Shown here: piece by piece, positions 51,702 to 59,949 of the stretch
How positions within the stretch are numbered: position 1 is the stretch's first letter
Layout of the letters: the number at the start of each line of letters is the position of its first letter
DNA from: JAAURS01 sp044923475
GTDB lineage: Bacteria; Cyanobacteriota; Cyanobacteriia; Thermosynechococcales; Thermosynechococcaceae
Assembly: GCF_044923475.1 (NCBI RefSeq)
Contig: NZ_CP137338.1
Coordinates: forward strand, 1,798,001-1,862,000
Direction: 5' to 3'
Length of the DNA stretch: 64,000 nt
The notes under the pieces: model-generated
Databases searched by the model: none
The model's input: the letters and a program-made list of their open reading frames with translations, nothing else
What the model was told of the DNA's origin: nothing
Position numbers and translations under genes: made by a program

Positions 51702-51730
51702 CAATTGTCTCAACGGCGTTGAGACAATTG
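51702..51730. promoter_or_regulatory. Perfect 13-bp-arm palindrome upstream of the HerA-like operon
   Basis: CAATTGTCTCAAC and GTTGAGACAATTG flank a GGC centre, forming an exact 29-base palindrome 162 bases upstream of the winged-helix gene. It is a strong candidate operator, or a transfer-origin-like site. It lacks a T-tract. Confidence 0.75.
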
Positions 51731-51798
51731 GCATGGTTGCATTTCCTGAAAAATATTTACGTCCAGGCTGCCAGTTCCAGTGCTGAGTCGGGATAATT

Positions 51799-53524
51799 AG
51801 GGCTTGCTGAAAAAGTATAGAACGTAGGGATTACAGTTCATCTGTCCGAACAAGGGGGTTGAAAAGTGCAAGAAAAAAGGCGAAAAATAGTCAAACCCCT
51901 TGCACTTGAGTCGGCATGTATCGGACTTCACCCCCAGGCCAACTGTCCTTTGAGAACTTCTACCTGCCCTTCGGCGGCAAATTGTCCCGTGACAATCGCT
52001 GGGTAAAGCTGGCTAAACTCATCCCGTGGGAAACAGTAGAAGCGAGTTATGCCGACCAGTTTAGTGCCACGATGGGCGCACCAGCCAAACCGTTTCGAGT
52101 CGCATTGGGAACCCTCATCATCAAAGAGAAGCTCGGCACCAGCGATGAAGAGACCGTGGAGCAGATCCGCGAGAACCCATACTTGCAGTACTTCTTGGGA
52201 TTTAGCGAGTATCGGGATGAAGCGCCATTTGACTCATCCCTGTTGGTTCACTTTCGCAAACGCCTGAGTCTGGAGCTAGTGGGTCAGGTCAACGAAGCCG
52301 TCGTGCAGAAGATGCAAGGAGTGGCAGAAGCTACTGAATCACAGATGGCGGTATCGAGTGAAGCAGCATCTGAATCAGACCGTGATGACGATGAGCCACC
52401 CTCCCCCAATCAAGGGCAGCTCATCTTAGATGCGACCTGTGCCCCTGCGGATATTCGCTACCCGAGCGACTTGAGCTTATTGAATGAGGCTAGAGAGCAG
52501 AGCGAAGCCATCCTAGATGCCCTCTACGTCCAAGTGAGCGACCAATTTAAGACCAAGCCTCGCACCTACCGAAAGCTCGCGCGCAAAGCGTATCTATCCA
52601 TCTCGAAGCAACGAAAACCCAGCCGTCAACTCAGGAGAAAAGGGATTCGTCAGCAACTCAACTATCTGGGTCGCAATCTCAAGCATATTGATATCCTCAT
52701 AACAGCTGGGGCATCCTTGGCACAACTGAGTCGGCGTCAGTATCGCCTGCTGTTGGTCATCACTGAAGTCGTCAGGCAACAACGAGCCATGTTTGACGCC
52801 AACATCCGTCGCATCGATGACCGGATTGTGAGCATCGCCCAGCCCCATGTGAGGCCCATTGTGCGTGGCAAAGCAGGCGTGCCCGTGGAGTTTGGTGCAA
52901 AGCTATCGGTCAGTTGTATCAACGGCTGTGTGTTTCTAGACCGGCTCAGTTGGGACAATTTCAATGAGTCGACCCATCTCCAAGACCAGGTGGAAGCTTA
53001 TCGGGCTCGGTTTGGCTGCTATCCCGAGTCGGTTCATGCCGACCAGATTTATCGCACTCGCGCCAATCGCAGTTGGTGTAAGGCGCGTGGTATCCGATTG
53101 AGTGGCCCGCCTTTGGGCAGGCCGAAGCAAGACCCATCGGTGCAGGCTCAACTCAAGCGACAGGCGCGTCAAGATGAGAAAGTCCGGGTCTGGATTGAAG
53201 GTAAGTTTGGTCAGGCCAAGCGACGCTTTTCTCTGGCACGGGTGATGGCGAAATTGGCCCACACGGCTCAAAGTGCCATTGCGATTACGTTTCTCGTGCT
53301 CAATTTGGAGCGTTGGCTCGCTGGGCTCTTAGCCTTGCTTTTTTGGCTTTTCGATCTGTGTCTGCAAGTCCTTCATGGCGGGATGGAGCGTGACGAAGCC
53401 GCTCAGCTGACGATGGGAGAATCGATGTCCTTTGTGTCCATTACTGAGCATTCATATCCAGCTATGTCTGAATTGGCGATCGCGTTGCCAATCTCAGTCT
53501 GAAATGACTTTTTCAGCAAGCCCT
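51799..53524 (+). mobile_element. IS5/IS1182-group insertion sequence
   Basis: 1,726 bp, bounded by inverted repeats AGGGCTTGCTGAAAAAGT (left) and its reverse complement (right). A 4-bp AATT target duplication lies at 51795-51798 and 53525-53528. It carries a single transposase gene and is inserted between the HerA-like operon and the ABC-three-component operon. Confidence 0.85.
51916..53502 (+). CDS. IS5/IS1182-type transposase (DUF772 + DDE)
   Basis: A 528-residue protein. The N-terminal DUF772 region (GQLSFENFYLPFGGKLSRDNRWVKLAKLIPW, FLGFSEYRDEAPFDSSLLVHFRKRL) and the DDE core (LILDATCAPADIRYPSD; EFGAKLSVSC; VHADQIYRTRANRSWCKARGIRLSG; VWIEGKFGQAKRRFSL) are typical of large IS5/IS1182 enzymes. 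The gene is full length and probably functional. Confidence 0.9.
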   Translation: MYRTSPPGQLSFENFYLPFGGKLSRDNRWVKLAKLIPWETVEASYADQFSATMGAPAKPFRVALGTLIIKEKLGTSDEETVEQIRENPYLQYFLGFSEYRDEAPFDSSLLVHFRKRLSLELVGQVNEAVVQKMQGVAEATESQMAVSSEAASESDRDDDEPPSPNQGQLILDATCAPADIRYPSDLSLLNEAREQSEAILDALYVQVSDQFKTKPRTYRKLARKAYLSISKQRKPSRQLRRKGIRQQLNYLGRNLKHIDILITAGASLAQLSRRQYRLLLVITEVVRQQRAMFDANIRRIDDRIVSIAQPHVRPIVRGKAGVPVEFGAKLSVSCINGCVFLDRLSWDNFNESTHLQDQVEAYRARFGCYPESVHADQIYRTRANRSWCKARGIRLSGPPLGRPKQDPSVQAQLKRQARQDEKVRVWIEGKFGQAKRRFSLARVMAKLAHTAQSAIAITFLVLNLERWLAGLLALLFWLFDLCLQVLHGGMERDEAAQLTMGESMSFVSITEHSYPAMSELAIALPISV

Positions 53525-53537
53525 AATTAGGCAAGAA

Positions 53538-55418
53538 TCATGGGCTTGAGTTTATAGGGAAAAAACCGTAGCGTCCCTCTTCAGGGTTCCTTGTGAAAAC
53601 TGTTGAAGTGATTTTGCCACTGACTTCGGATGGGGGATGTTCGTTCTCAATAATAATTATTTGACTGTCGCTACAGTTATTAGCAAGATATTCATAGAAT
53701 CGGATCTTTAGGTTTGAACCTTCCAAAATGATTTTATCTTCTGATGCTTCTGGTTTCCAGTACGCCAAAAGAGGTGAATCTAGTACAACAAAACCTGGAT
53801 GAGGCAGATTTCTATCCTTACAAAATTCCATGAGTCCAATGGTCATAGCCGCATGAGTAATAGCCCTCAAGCCTTTTCCCCGACTAGTACGAGGTTGTCC
53901 ACCTATTACAATATCTTTTAGCGCTTCATCGAAATGAACTCGATTAGAGCCAGGGAAGTCCCATTCTTGAAGTAAATGTTGCACTTTTTGAGCAAAGTCA
54001 TCAAGCACAGATTTTGAAAGATCTATTTGTGAACTAACGGGATTAATTGGTTCATCAGCTTCCCAACGAAGCGTAGACTTTTTCTCTTGTAGTTGCACGA
54101 TCCTGTGGAATGAATCAATGACACGTTGCATTTCACCTGATTGCCTGACAATCTCACTGAAGGTATTTTGGATCTCCTTTAGAGGAGAAGTAATTTCTTG
54201 TATCTCCTGATTGAGTGCCTGAAATTCAGGGTCAAGCTGCTCTTTCTGTGTGATCAATGCCTCAACCTCAGAACTGAGATCTGATGCTGTTTGATCAAGC
54301 TCTATAGAAAGCGTTTCCACCTTGACAATTTCAGCAGTTGCAGCATGAACTACACTTTCAACATCACCATCACAAACTTCAACTTGATGCTGTTCATCAG
54401 GAGGAGCACCACAGAGAGGACAGGGTGTTCTCTCTAGATGGACAAAAAGAGATCCTGATTCCTCAATTGCAGCAAGGCGTTCGAGATCAATCTGGTAATG
54501 TTCCTTAAGGAGTTCAAAACGTGATAGAAGTCCAGAGATTTCATCGATTCGATCAGATATTTGTTTTATTTGCTGCATAACTGCATAGCGACGTTCTATT
54601 CTGTTATCCAACTCTTGTTGACTTCGATTGAGAATCTCTTGCTGAGCCTGTGCTTGAGCTTGTAGTTGCAGTAATTGATCTTCGGCTTCAGTACGATTAA
54701 TTCCAATTGCACCAATTTCAGCTTGTAATTCAGAAAGCAACTCATCAATAAATTCAATTTTGGCGTTATTACTCTGTCGAGTAGCTGCTATCTCAGCCTG
54801 CATTTCAGCTTGTGCCACTAATGCACTATCATCTACACCAGTAAGCATTAACTTGAATACCGAATAATCTTTTGTCTTTTCAGTATTCTGTACAGATAAT
54901 ATAGGAGATGATTCCTTGGTTATGTCGCTCTCCTTGACTATGATTAACCTAGCAAGATTCCGAAAACTGAGACTATCTGTAATTCCCTGCTGGTTCTTTC
55001 GCACATACTTATCTGTAAGTCCTATGGTAGACAACAAATAAGCTGAGAGCGTACTCAAATTTCCATGTGCATGTTTCTGATTAAGGGTAGTGCCTGATTC
55101 GATATCAGGATTACCCGATAGCCAGGTTCCTTCAAATTTACGGAAGTTTCCGCCATCCGTACTCCTTTCAAGAGTAAAGATATTGCTATTTACTGTTTCC
55201 AGTGTGAGCCTTCCTCGGTCGTATCCAACTCGTTCAGGAATATCCCGCAATGGTCCCTTGGCACCAAGAAGAAAATCGATGGCTTCTACAAGGAATGATT
55301 TTCCGGTGTCTGAAGCCCCACATATGACATTCAAGCCACCTTGAAATTCCAACGAAGCAGACTCTTTATACGGACTATTGAACGAAAGACCTCGTAATTG
55401 AAGGGGATTCCAAGTCAT
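53538..55418 (-). CDS. ABC-three-component system ATPase (SMC/Rad50-like)
   Basis: A 626-residue protein. Walker A ICGASDTGKSFLVEA at about 34-42 is followed by long coiled coils (210-310 and 360-450) with a zinc-hook-like CPLC (Cys333, Cys336) between them, then the C-terminal ABC signature and Walker B (GKGLRAITHAAMTIGLMEFCKD, PHPGFVVLDSPLLAY). This is the Rad50/SMC-type ATPase of ABC-three-component conflict systems. It overlaps the middle-component gene by 4 bases and lies downstream of the effector gene. In these predicted systems it senses or moves on DNA and regulates the nuclease. Confidence 0.84.
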   Translation of the reverse strand: MTWNPLQLRGLSFNSPYKESASLEFQGGLNVICGASDTGKSFLVEAIDFLLGAKGPLRDIPERVGYDRGRLTLETVNSNIFTLERSTDGGNFRKFEGTWLSGNPDIESGTTLNQKHAHGNLSTLSAYLLSTIGLTDKYVRKNQQGITDSLSFRNLARLIIVKESDITKESSPILSVQNTEKTKDYSVFKLMLTGVDDSALVAQAEMQAEIAATRQSNNAKIEFIDELLSELQAEIGAIGINRTEAEDQLLQLQAQAQAQQEILNRSQQELDNRIERRYAVMQQIKQISDRIDEISGLLSRFELLKEHYQIDLERLAAIEESGSLFVHLERTPCPLCGAPPDEQHQVEVCDGDVESVVHAATAEIVKVETLSIELDQTASDLSSEVEALITQKEQLDPEFQALNQEIQEITSPLKEIQNTFSEIVRQSGEMQRVIDSFHRIVQLQEKKSTLRWEADEPINPVSSQIDLSKSVLDDFAQKVQHLLQEWDFPGSNRVHFDEALKDIVIGGQPRTSRGKGLRAITHAAMTIGLMEFCKDRNLPHPGFVVLDSPLLAYWKPEASEDKIILEGSNLKIRFYEYLANNCSDSQIIIIENEHPPSEVSGKITSTVFTRNPEEGRYGFFPINSSP

Positions 55419-55894
55419 GTTCTACGTCCCCCTGCTCTCTCGAATGGCTGGAACTGCGTAGACCACTCCTGGAAAAATCGCTGTTCCACTGCTTTCAATT
55501 CTTCAGAAGTTGACTCACCATAGTTTTCAGCTACCCACTCTGCTCGTTCTTTGAGTTTCGAGATATATCGAGAACTCAACATTGAGAGAAAAGCACCAGC
55601 ATTGTCAGTAACAGTGTATTGAAAACCATTCGACGTAGATAAATGTTGTATAAGACCTCGGCTTATCATCAAAAAGAGTCCGCGCTCTATTAATTTACGC
55701 CGCACAGTTAGTTCGCCTGAACGTAGTGGAAGGGGCGCATGTAAACTTTCTGGACCTTCAACATCACCTGAATGAACAGTTAAGTAGTCAAAAAAGACAA
55801 GATACTGAAGATCCAGCGATTGAGGAAATACTGCTGTCAAGATAGCTAGTGCTCTGATTCCGGTCTCAAGTGGACTATTAAATGGTGATGTCAC
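55415..55894 (-). CDS. ABC-three-component system middle component
   Basis: 159 residues from a GTG at 55894, which has AGGAGG six bases upstream; the longer frame is unlikely. FNSPLETGIRALAILTAVFPQSLDLQYLVFFDYLTVHSGDVEGPESLHAPLPLRSGELTVRRKLIERGLFLMISRGLI is the hallmark of the ABC-3C 'middle component 2' family, winged-helix-containing linkers between ATPase and effector. It starts 1 base after the effector stop and overlaps the ATPase gene, so the three are translationally coupled. Confidence 0.83.
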   Translation of the reverse strand: MTSPFNSPLETGIRALAILTAVFPQSLDLQYLVFFDYLTVHSGDVEGPESLHAPLPLRSGELTVRRKLIERGLFLMISRGLIQHLSTSNGFQYTVTDNAGAFLSMLSSRYISKLKERAEWVAENYGESTSEELKAVEQRFFQEWSTQFQPFERAGGRRT

Positions 55895-55895
55895 A

Positions 55896-56876
55896 TCACA
55901 CCTCCTCATCCGTAGGCACCCAAAGCAGGCGATCTTTGTTGGCAAGCTGATGACAGATACCTTGTTGATCCTGAACTCTAAGCGCACTTTTTAGAGGATT
56001 AGATCCTACTGGAACTGTTGCAGCATGTGAGATCGTTGCTTTCATACGAGCTAATCCGTCTTTATGCTCATTTTCACAGATATCAATTACAGCGTAAAAA
56101 ATCTCATCCTGCAAACTCTCAAAAGTACCGTCAGGCACTGTGTCGCGGGCAAAATTACGTAGAGATTCCGCATGGTAAAAGCGTTCTCGTTGCCTTAAGA
56201 AATCACAACTCAGTTGTGAAGATAGCTCTGAAACACAATTAACAGATCTTTCCAGGTTATCGCTATAAGCATTGAACAGTTGCTGGATATAGCGACTCTC
56301 TACTACCTCGTGCTCTTCTGGCGGGGGGTTAACATTTGGCCTGGGCGGTAAACCTCCACCAAATCTGACTGAGTGAAAAGGAGTTTTGGCATGTTCATTT
56401 ATGAGATCTACAACTGATTTTGTCGAAAAAACAGAGAAATTAAAAGCTTCAAGCCAAGCAAGCAGATCATCTTCCAAGGAAATACTGTTAGTTTCTGTGA
56501 TTTGCGTTTGACAATATTTTCCCCAATTGTTTCGAGTTTCTTCTTTTAACTTCTCTGGGCTTTCGAGCAATTTTCCTAGTTTTGTACCCACACCGCGAGA
56601 TGCAATAAAGTAATATTTACGTGGTGGCGGATATTCATTTTTATAGGAATAATAAATAATTTTTCCGATTTCTACCCACACATCGCTTGGAGCCAGAGGG
56701 CGATCGTAATGCTTGCATTGATAATTGTCCCAGCCACCTTCCCAACCTCTATCGCTAATAAAACCAGCTATATCTACCCCTTGATCCCCAGCACCTGTGT
56801 AGCGCTCGACACGAATGTATATAGCACTACGGATTTTGCTTAGGACGCACTGCTTAATCAAATCCTTACTGCTCAA
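55896..56876 (-). CDS. ABC-three-component system effector, PD-(D/E)XK nuclease-like, N-terminus short
   Basis: A 326-residue frame with no ATG at its start: the frame opens after a TAG at 56883 and the first start-like codon is TTG at 56876. The first recognisable part is YIRVERYTGAGDQGVDIAGF, then WEGGWDNYQCKHYDRPL, giving the D..QxK pattern of restriction-endonuclease-like folds (VDI...QCK). The C-terminal helical half is typical of ABC-3C effectors. The start of the nuclease fold before the Asp is short, so the gene may be 5'-truncated or may use TTG. Confidence 0.72.
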   Translation of the reverse strand: MSSKDLIKQCVLSKIRSAIYIRVERYTGAGDQGVDIAGFISDRGWEGGWDNYQCKHYDRPLAPSDVWVEIGKIIYYSYKNEYPPPRKYYFIASRGVGTKLGKLLESPEKLKEETRNNWGKYCQTQITETNSISLEDDLLAWLEAFNFSVFSTKSVVDLINEHAKTPFHSVRFGGGLPPRPNVNPPPEEHEVVESRYIQQLFNAYSDNLERSVNCVSELSSQLSCDFLRQRERFYHAESLRNFARDTVPDGTFESLQDEIFYAVIDICENEHKDGLARMKATISHAATVPVGSNPLKSALRVQDQQGICHQLANKDRLLWVPTDEEV

Positions 56877-57165
56877 AGCGGGCTATTTACAAACGTCTTA
56901 ACATGCTCTCGTAGGGCTATATATCCTTCAGTGAGCTTGTCCACTCATGTGTGAACGATTCCCATTCTGCTGGAGAGAATGTGGTCACACGAATCGGTTT
57001 GGGAATCGGAATTCCACTATATACATGCGCTGAAGATGGACACATCATCGGTTCCGCTATGGAGATTGGTTTCATGTCCTCGTCAGCGATCAAAAGCTGG
57101 CAACTCCTATGTGATTCTTACAACTGTCAGATCATACTTTGAACGGGAGCCTAATAAAATTCCCC

Positions 57166-57558
57166 CTATTGAAGTTTTTGAACGTCCGGGTACTCCAGAA
57201 TCTTTTGATCTGCCGTCAGCAGTGGACACTTCAAAACTCGCGCCGTCGCCACAATCATCTGATCTCCTGGATCTCGATGAAAACCGACTAGTTGCGTAGA
57301 CTCGATCACAATAGGCACTGTTAAGTTGATTAACTGTACTCCAGGATAAGCCAGCGCCAAATTCAACCATTCATGAACTCCGCATGACAGACCAAGCTTT
57401 TGCTTCTCAACAGCCTTCGCTATTTCCCAGCAGGAGATAATGCTAACGCCCAATCCCTGAGACTGGTGTTGCTGAATTAGTTCGAGGTGCCTTGAAGTCA
57501 GTCGTTCTTCATTATCATTAACCCACCAAATCTAGATATGAGTATCTAACAGAATCAT
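57166..57558 (-). pseudogene. vapC: VapC-type PIN-domain toxin with premature amber codon
   Basis: The frame starts with an ATG (57556-57558) overlapping the antitoxin stop and reads MILLDTHI, then TAG at 57532-57534, then IWWVND. In PIN toxins this position is normally Trp (DTHIW.WW), so a single TGG to TAG change explains it. Beyond lie VSIISCWEIAKAVE, FHRDPGDQMIVATA and CPLLTADQKILEY, with the usual acidic PIN residues (Asp5, Glu, Asp, Asp). The toxin cannot be made without suppression or a restart. Confidence 0.88.
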
Positions 57559-57794
57559 CGCAAGACTTCCCAGTCTTCTACAGGGACAGCAGGCTCAAAC
57601 GGATCCTCATAGAAAAGAACTGTGCCTCGCAAAGGATAGAGGTTCGGTTCAGGTTGATCCTCAGCCTTTTCCATTTGATTGGGCGATCGCTCCAAAATAA
57701 TCACCTCCACCGCATCGCCGACATGAAACGGCAGATCCTTCAACGTCAAAGCTCCATCCTCAGACAAGATCGTCTCAACTTTATAAGCGTTCAT
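57555..57794 (-). CDS. vapB: VapB-type antitoxin
   Basis: A 79-residue protein. The start KVETILSEDGALTLKDLPFHVGDAVEVIILER is the AbrB/DUF2281-like fold of cyanobacterial VapB antitoxins, followed by an acidic linker and LYPLRGTVLFYEDPFEPAVPVEDWEVLR, the toxin-binding tail. It overlaps the toxin start by 4 bases. Broken relatives at about 18893-19092 and 9530-9600 show that this pair has been copied in the region. It remains intact although its toxin gene has an amber codon. Confidence 0.83.
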   Translation of the reverse strand: MNAYKVETILSEDGALTLKDLPFHVGDAVEVIILERSPNQMEKAEDQPEPNLYPLRGTVLFYEDPFEPAVPVEDWEVLR

Positions 57795-57902
57795 TTCCTG
57801 ATGTCCTCTTTTAGAATGACGCTAACAGCCCTGGTCAAATCTTGACTCCTTATCCCCATAAATTGCAAGGCCACATCAAATTTCCCGCCTCCTTAAGCGC
57901 GC

Positions 57903-58616
57903 TCAAAACCCCAGCTTCCGCCCGACCCAGACCACGCGCCCCACAATCACAAAATCTGTCCCCTCATCCTGCAAATTAACCGTAAACGAGTCATAAGCCG
58001 GATTATCCGAAGTCACTCGAACCAAACTCTTAGGCTGACGCTGCAAACGCTTCACCTGAAGCAGCCCATCGTATCTAGAAACATAAATCCCATCCCGAAT
58101 CGGTTCCACCCTAGAACTCACCAGCAACATATCCCCATCCATAATCGTCGGCTGCATCGAATCCCCCCGCACATAAATCATGCTCACCTCCGCCGGACAC
58201 ACATGCAGATCCTGGCGGAGCCACTGCAAATCCACCGAAATCAACTCCGGCTCACCCGCAGCCTCCACAAATGCCCCCGGCCCCGCCGAAGCCCCAATGT
58301 CATACTTCGGGATCTGCACACACTCTTCCTCTTCTGGATTAGGGACAAATGGATCGCCCTTCCCCGTAATCAGCCAAGTGAAGTCCGCCCGATGGGTCTC
58401 GCAAATCCGGGCAATAACCTCCGCATCCGGCAAACGATCCTCCTTCTCATAACGGATCAGAGTGCTTTTACTAATCCCAATGCTTTTCGCGAACGCTTGC
58501 TGCGTCAGTCGCCCCCGCATCTGTTCAATCCGCTGACCGATGCCCTTCGATAACGGTTCCCTCGGTTCTGCTTTCACCTGCGATCGACTCTTCGTCGCGC
58601 TTGCGCCTCGTGTCAT
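57903..58616 (-). CDS. XRE-S24 (LexA/CI-type) phage-like repressor
   Basis: A 237-residue protein. The helix-turn-helix is LTQQAFAKSIGISKSTLIRYEKEDRLPDAEV. The C-terminal S24 peptidase domain has GDSMQPTIMDGDML (catalytic Ser) and GLLQVKRLQ (Lys), with a GASAGPGAFVEAAGE region where RecA-induced self-cleavage occurs in relatives. It is divergent from the primase-helicase and overlooks two related operators. It probably keeps the element silent and releases it upon DNA damage or an anti-repressor. Near residue 4-9 the gene carries the 16-base repeat also found in the annealing-protein gene. Confidence 0.88.
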   Translation of the reverse strand: MTRGASATKSRSQVKAEPREPLSKGIGQRIEQMRGRLTQQAFAKSIGISKSTLIRYEKEDRLPDAEVIARICETHRADFTWLITGKGDPFVPNPEEEECVQIPKYDIGASAGPGAFVEAAGEPELISVDLQWLRQDLHVCPAEVSMIYVRGDSMQPTIMDGDMLLVSSRVEPIRDGIYVSRYDGLLQVKRLQRQPKSLVRVTSDNPAYDSFTVNLQDEGTDFVIVGRVVWVGRKLGF

Positions 58617-58636
58617 GACGAACCTCCATACATAAA

Positions 58637-58654
58637 GTTATCCGAACGGACAAC
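58637..58654. promoter_or_regulatory. Repressor operator O1
   Basis: GTTATCC-GAAC-GGACAAC, 7-bp arms with one mismatch, 20 bases upstream of the repressor start. It shares TCC....GGACAACATT with O2 at 58741. Confidence 0.75.
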
Positions 58655-58740
58655 ATTGTAAAACTAGAAACAAAAAAGATTTGAACTAAACTATAAAATT
58701 TTGCTAGATTTTTAGAAGACTTGTCAAGTCTATCAAAAAG

Positions 58741-58754
58741 TGTCCGTTTGGACA
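58741..58754. promoter_or_regulatory. Repressor operator O2
   Basis: TGTCC-GTTT-GGACA, a perfect 14-bp dyad, 9 bases before the primase ATG at 58764. Binding by the S24 repressor would directly block rep expression. Confidence 0.78.
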
Positions 58755-58763
58755 ACATTTATC

Positions 58764-59779
58764 ATGAAGCCAATCAACACCCTTGATAAACCCTTCAGCA
58801 TTCGAGACTTTGTGACCTTTGACCGCAATGGACGGGCATACTGCCCCAATTGCGAACAGAACAAAGGCCGTCGTCCCTCCCAGAAAAGTCTGGCAGTCCT
58901 AGAGAGCGGAGCCTATAAGTGTCATGCCGGATGCACCCCAGATGAAATCCGCATCAGTTTGGGGGTACCCAAGAACAGTTCGATCTCAACGTCCTTGGAT
59001 GTGCGATCGCTCCACACCCTAAACCAAGCCACAAAAGCAATGGACTGGCTACTTCAAGGCCAAGATGAAGAAAGCCAATGGGCACGGCAATGGTTAGAAC
59101 AACGGGGCATCAGCCCTGAAATCGTGCGTCACTATCGCTTGGGACTGGTTAACCGTAACGGAACCACCGGGGTTTCAATTCCGATTCCGGCAGATGAATC
59201 AGGTCAGCACTTCTACCAAAAGCTGAGACTCGAACCTTGGACTAGCAATAAATCCTGGACACAAAAAGGTGTCCCCGCGATGGTCTACTTCACCCATAAA
59301 CCAGATCAAGCCAAGCAATCATATCTGTGTGAGGGCGAATGGGATGCAATCCTTTTGGGTTGGGCAATGCGAGAGGTGGCCGATATTGCGATCGCCACCT
59401 TCACCTGCGGCTGCAACGTCATCCTCTGCCCCGAACAGCTTCAGCGACTGCCAGGTCAAGTCTTTATCTTCTACGACCGGGATGAACCGGGTCAAAAAGG
59501 TGCAGAGAAACTGGCGCGTGTTCTCGGCGATCGCGGTTGGATTGCCCAAGTCCCCTGCAAAGAAGCAACACCATCTAAAGGCTGGGACATCTCCGATGCC
59601 CTAAATTCAGGCTTTACGATTGAAGCGATTCGAACTGCTGCCAGAACTGCCACTCGACTCGCTGAACTTGAACTGGCTCAACTATCGCGAAAGTCCAAAC
59701 TCAACTATGAGCAGTGCTTAAACCGGATTGATGAAATCCTGCTGATCGAAGACACCGCTCGACAACTTTGGGAACTTAA
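58764..59779 (+). CDS. Primase-helicase (replication protein), 5' half, interrupted by IS1380-type element
   Basis: Start ATG at 58764; an in-frame GTG at 58740 lies in the operator and is less likely. Residues 30-65 form a primase zinc finger (YCPNCEQNK...KCHAGC). The Toprim region has YLCEGEWDAILLGWA (Glu) and FIFYDRDEPGQKG (DxD). Removing the element at 59780-61396 plus one TTAA joins this in frame to 61401-62778 as ELNLLAKQAEL, giving a 797-residue primase-helicase. As it stands, translation runs into the IS and stops after HYSRGV. Confidence 0.85.
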
Positions 59780-59949
59780 CCTGCATTATTCACGAGGTGT
59801 ATGAGGAGTTGTAAGTTTCACCAAAATTAGAGCTATAGGATGAGATGAAAAGTAAAAGTAGGCAAAAAAGCGATACAAATCGGCTCAAAAAGGCTAAAAA
59901 CACCTATATTTCCGACAAATAGAGACAAGAATCCTATGACGGGCTTGGC

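Noticed and set aside
56951..57299. Plus-strand frames upstream of the ABC-3C effector
   Set aside because: Two short frames overlap each other and the VapC pseudogene; no recognisable product.
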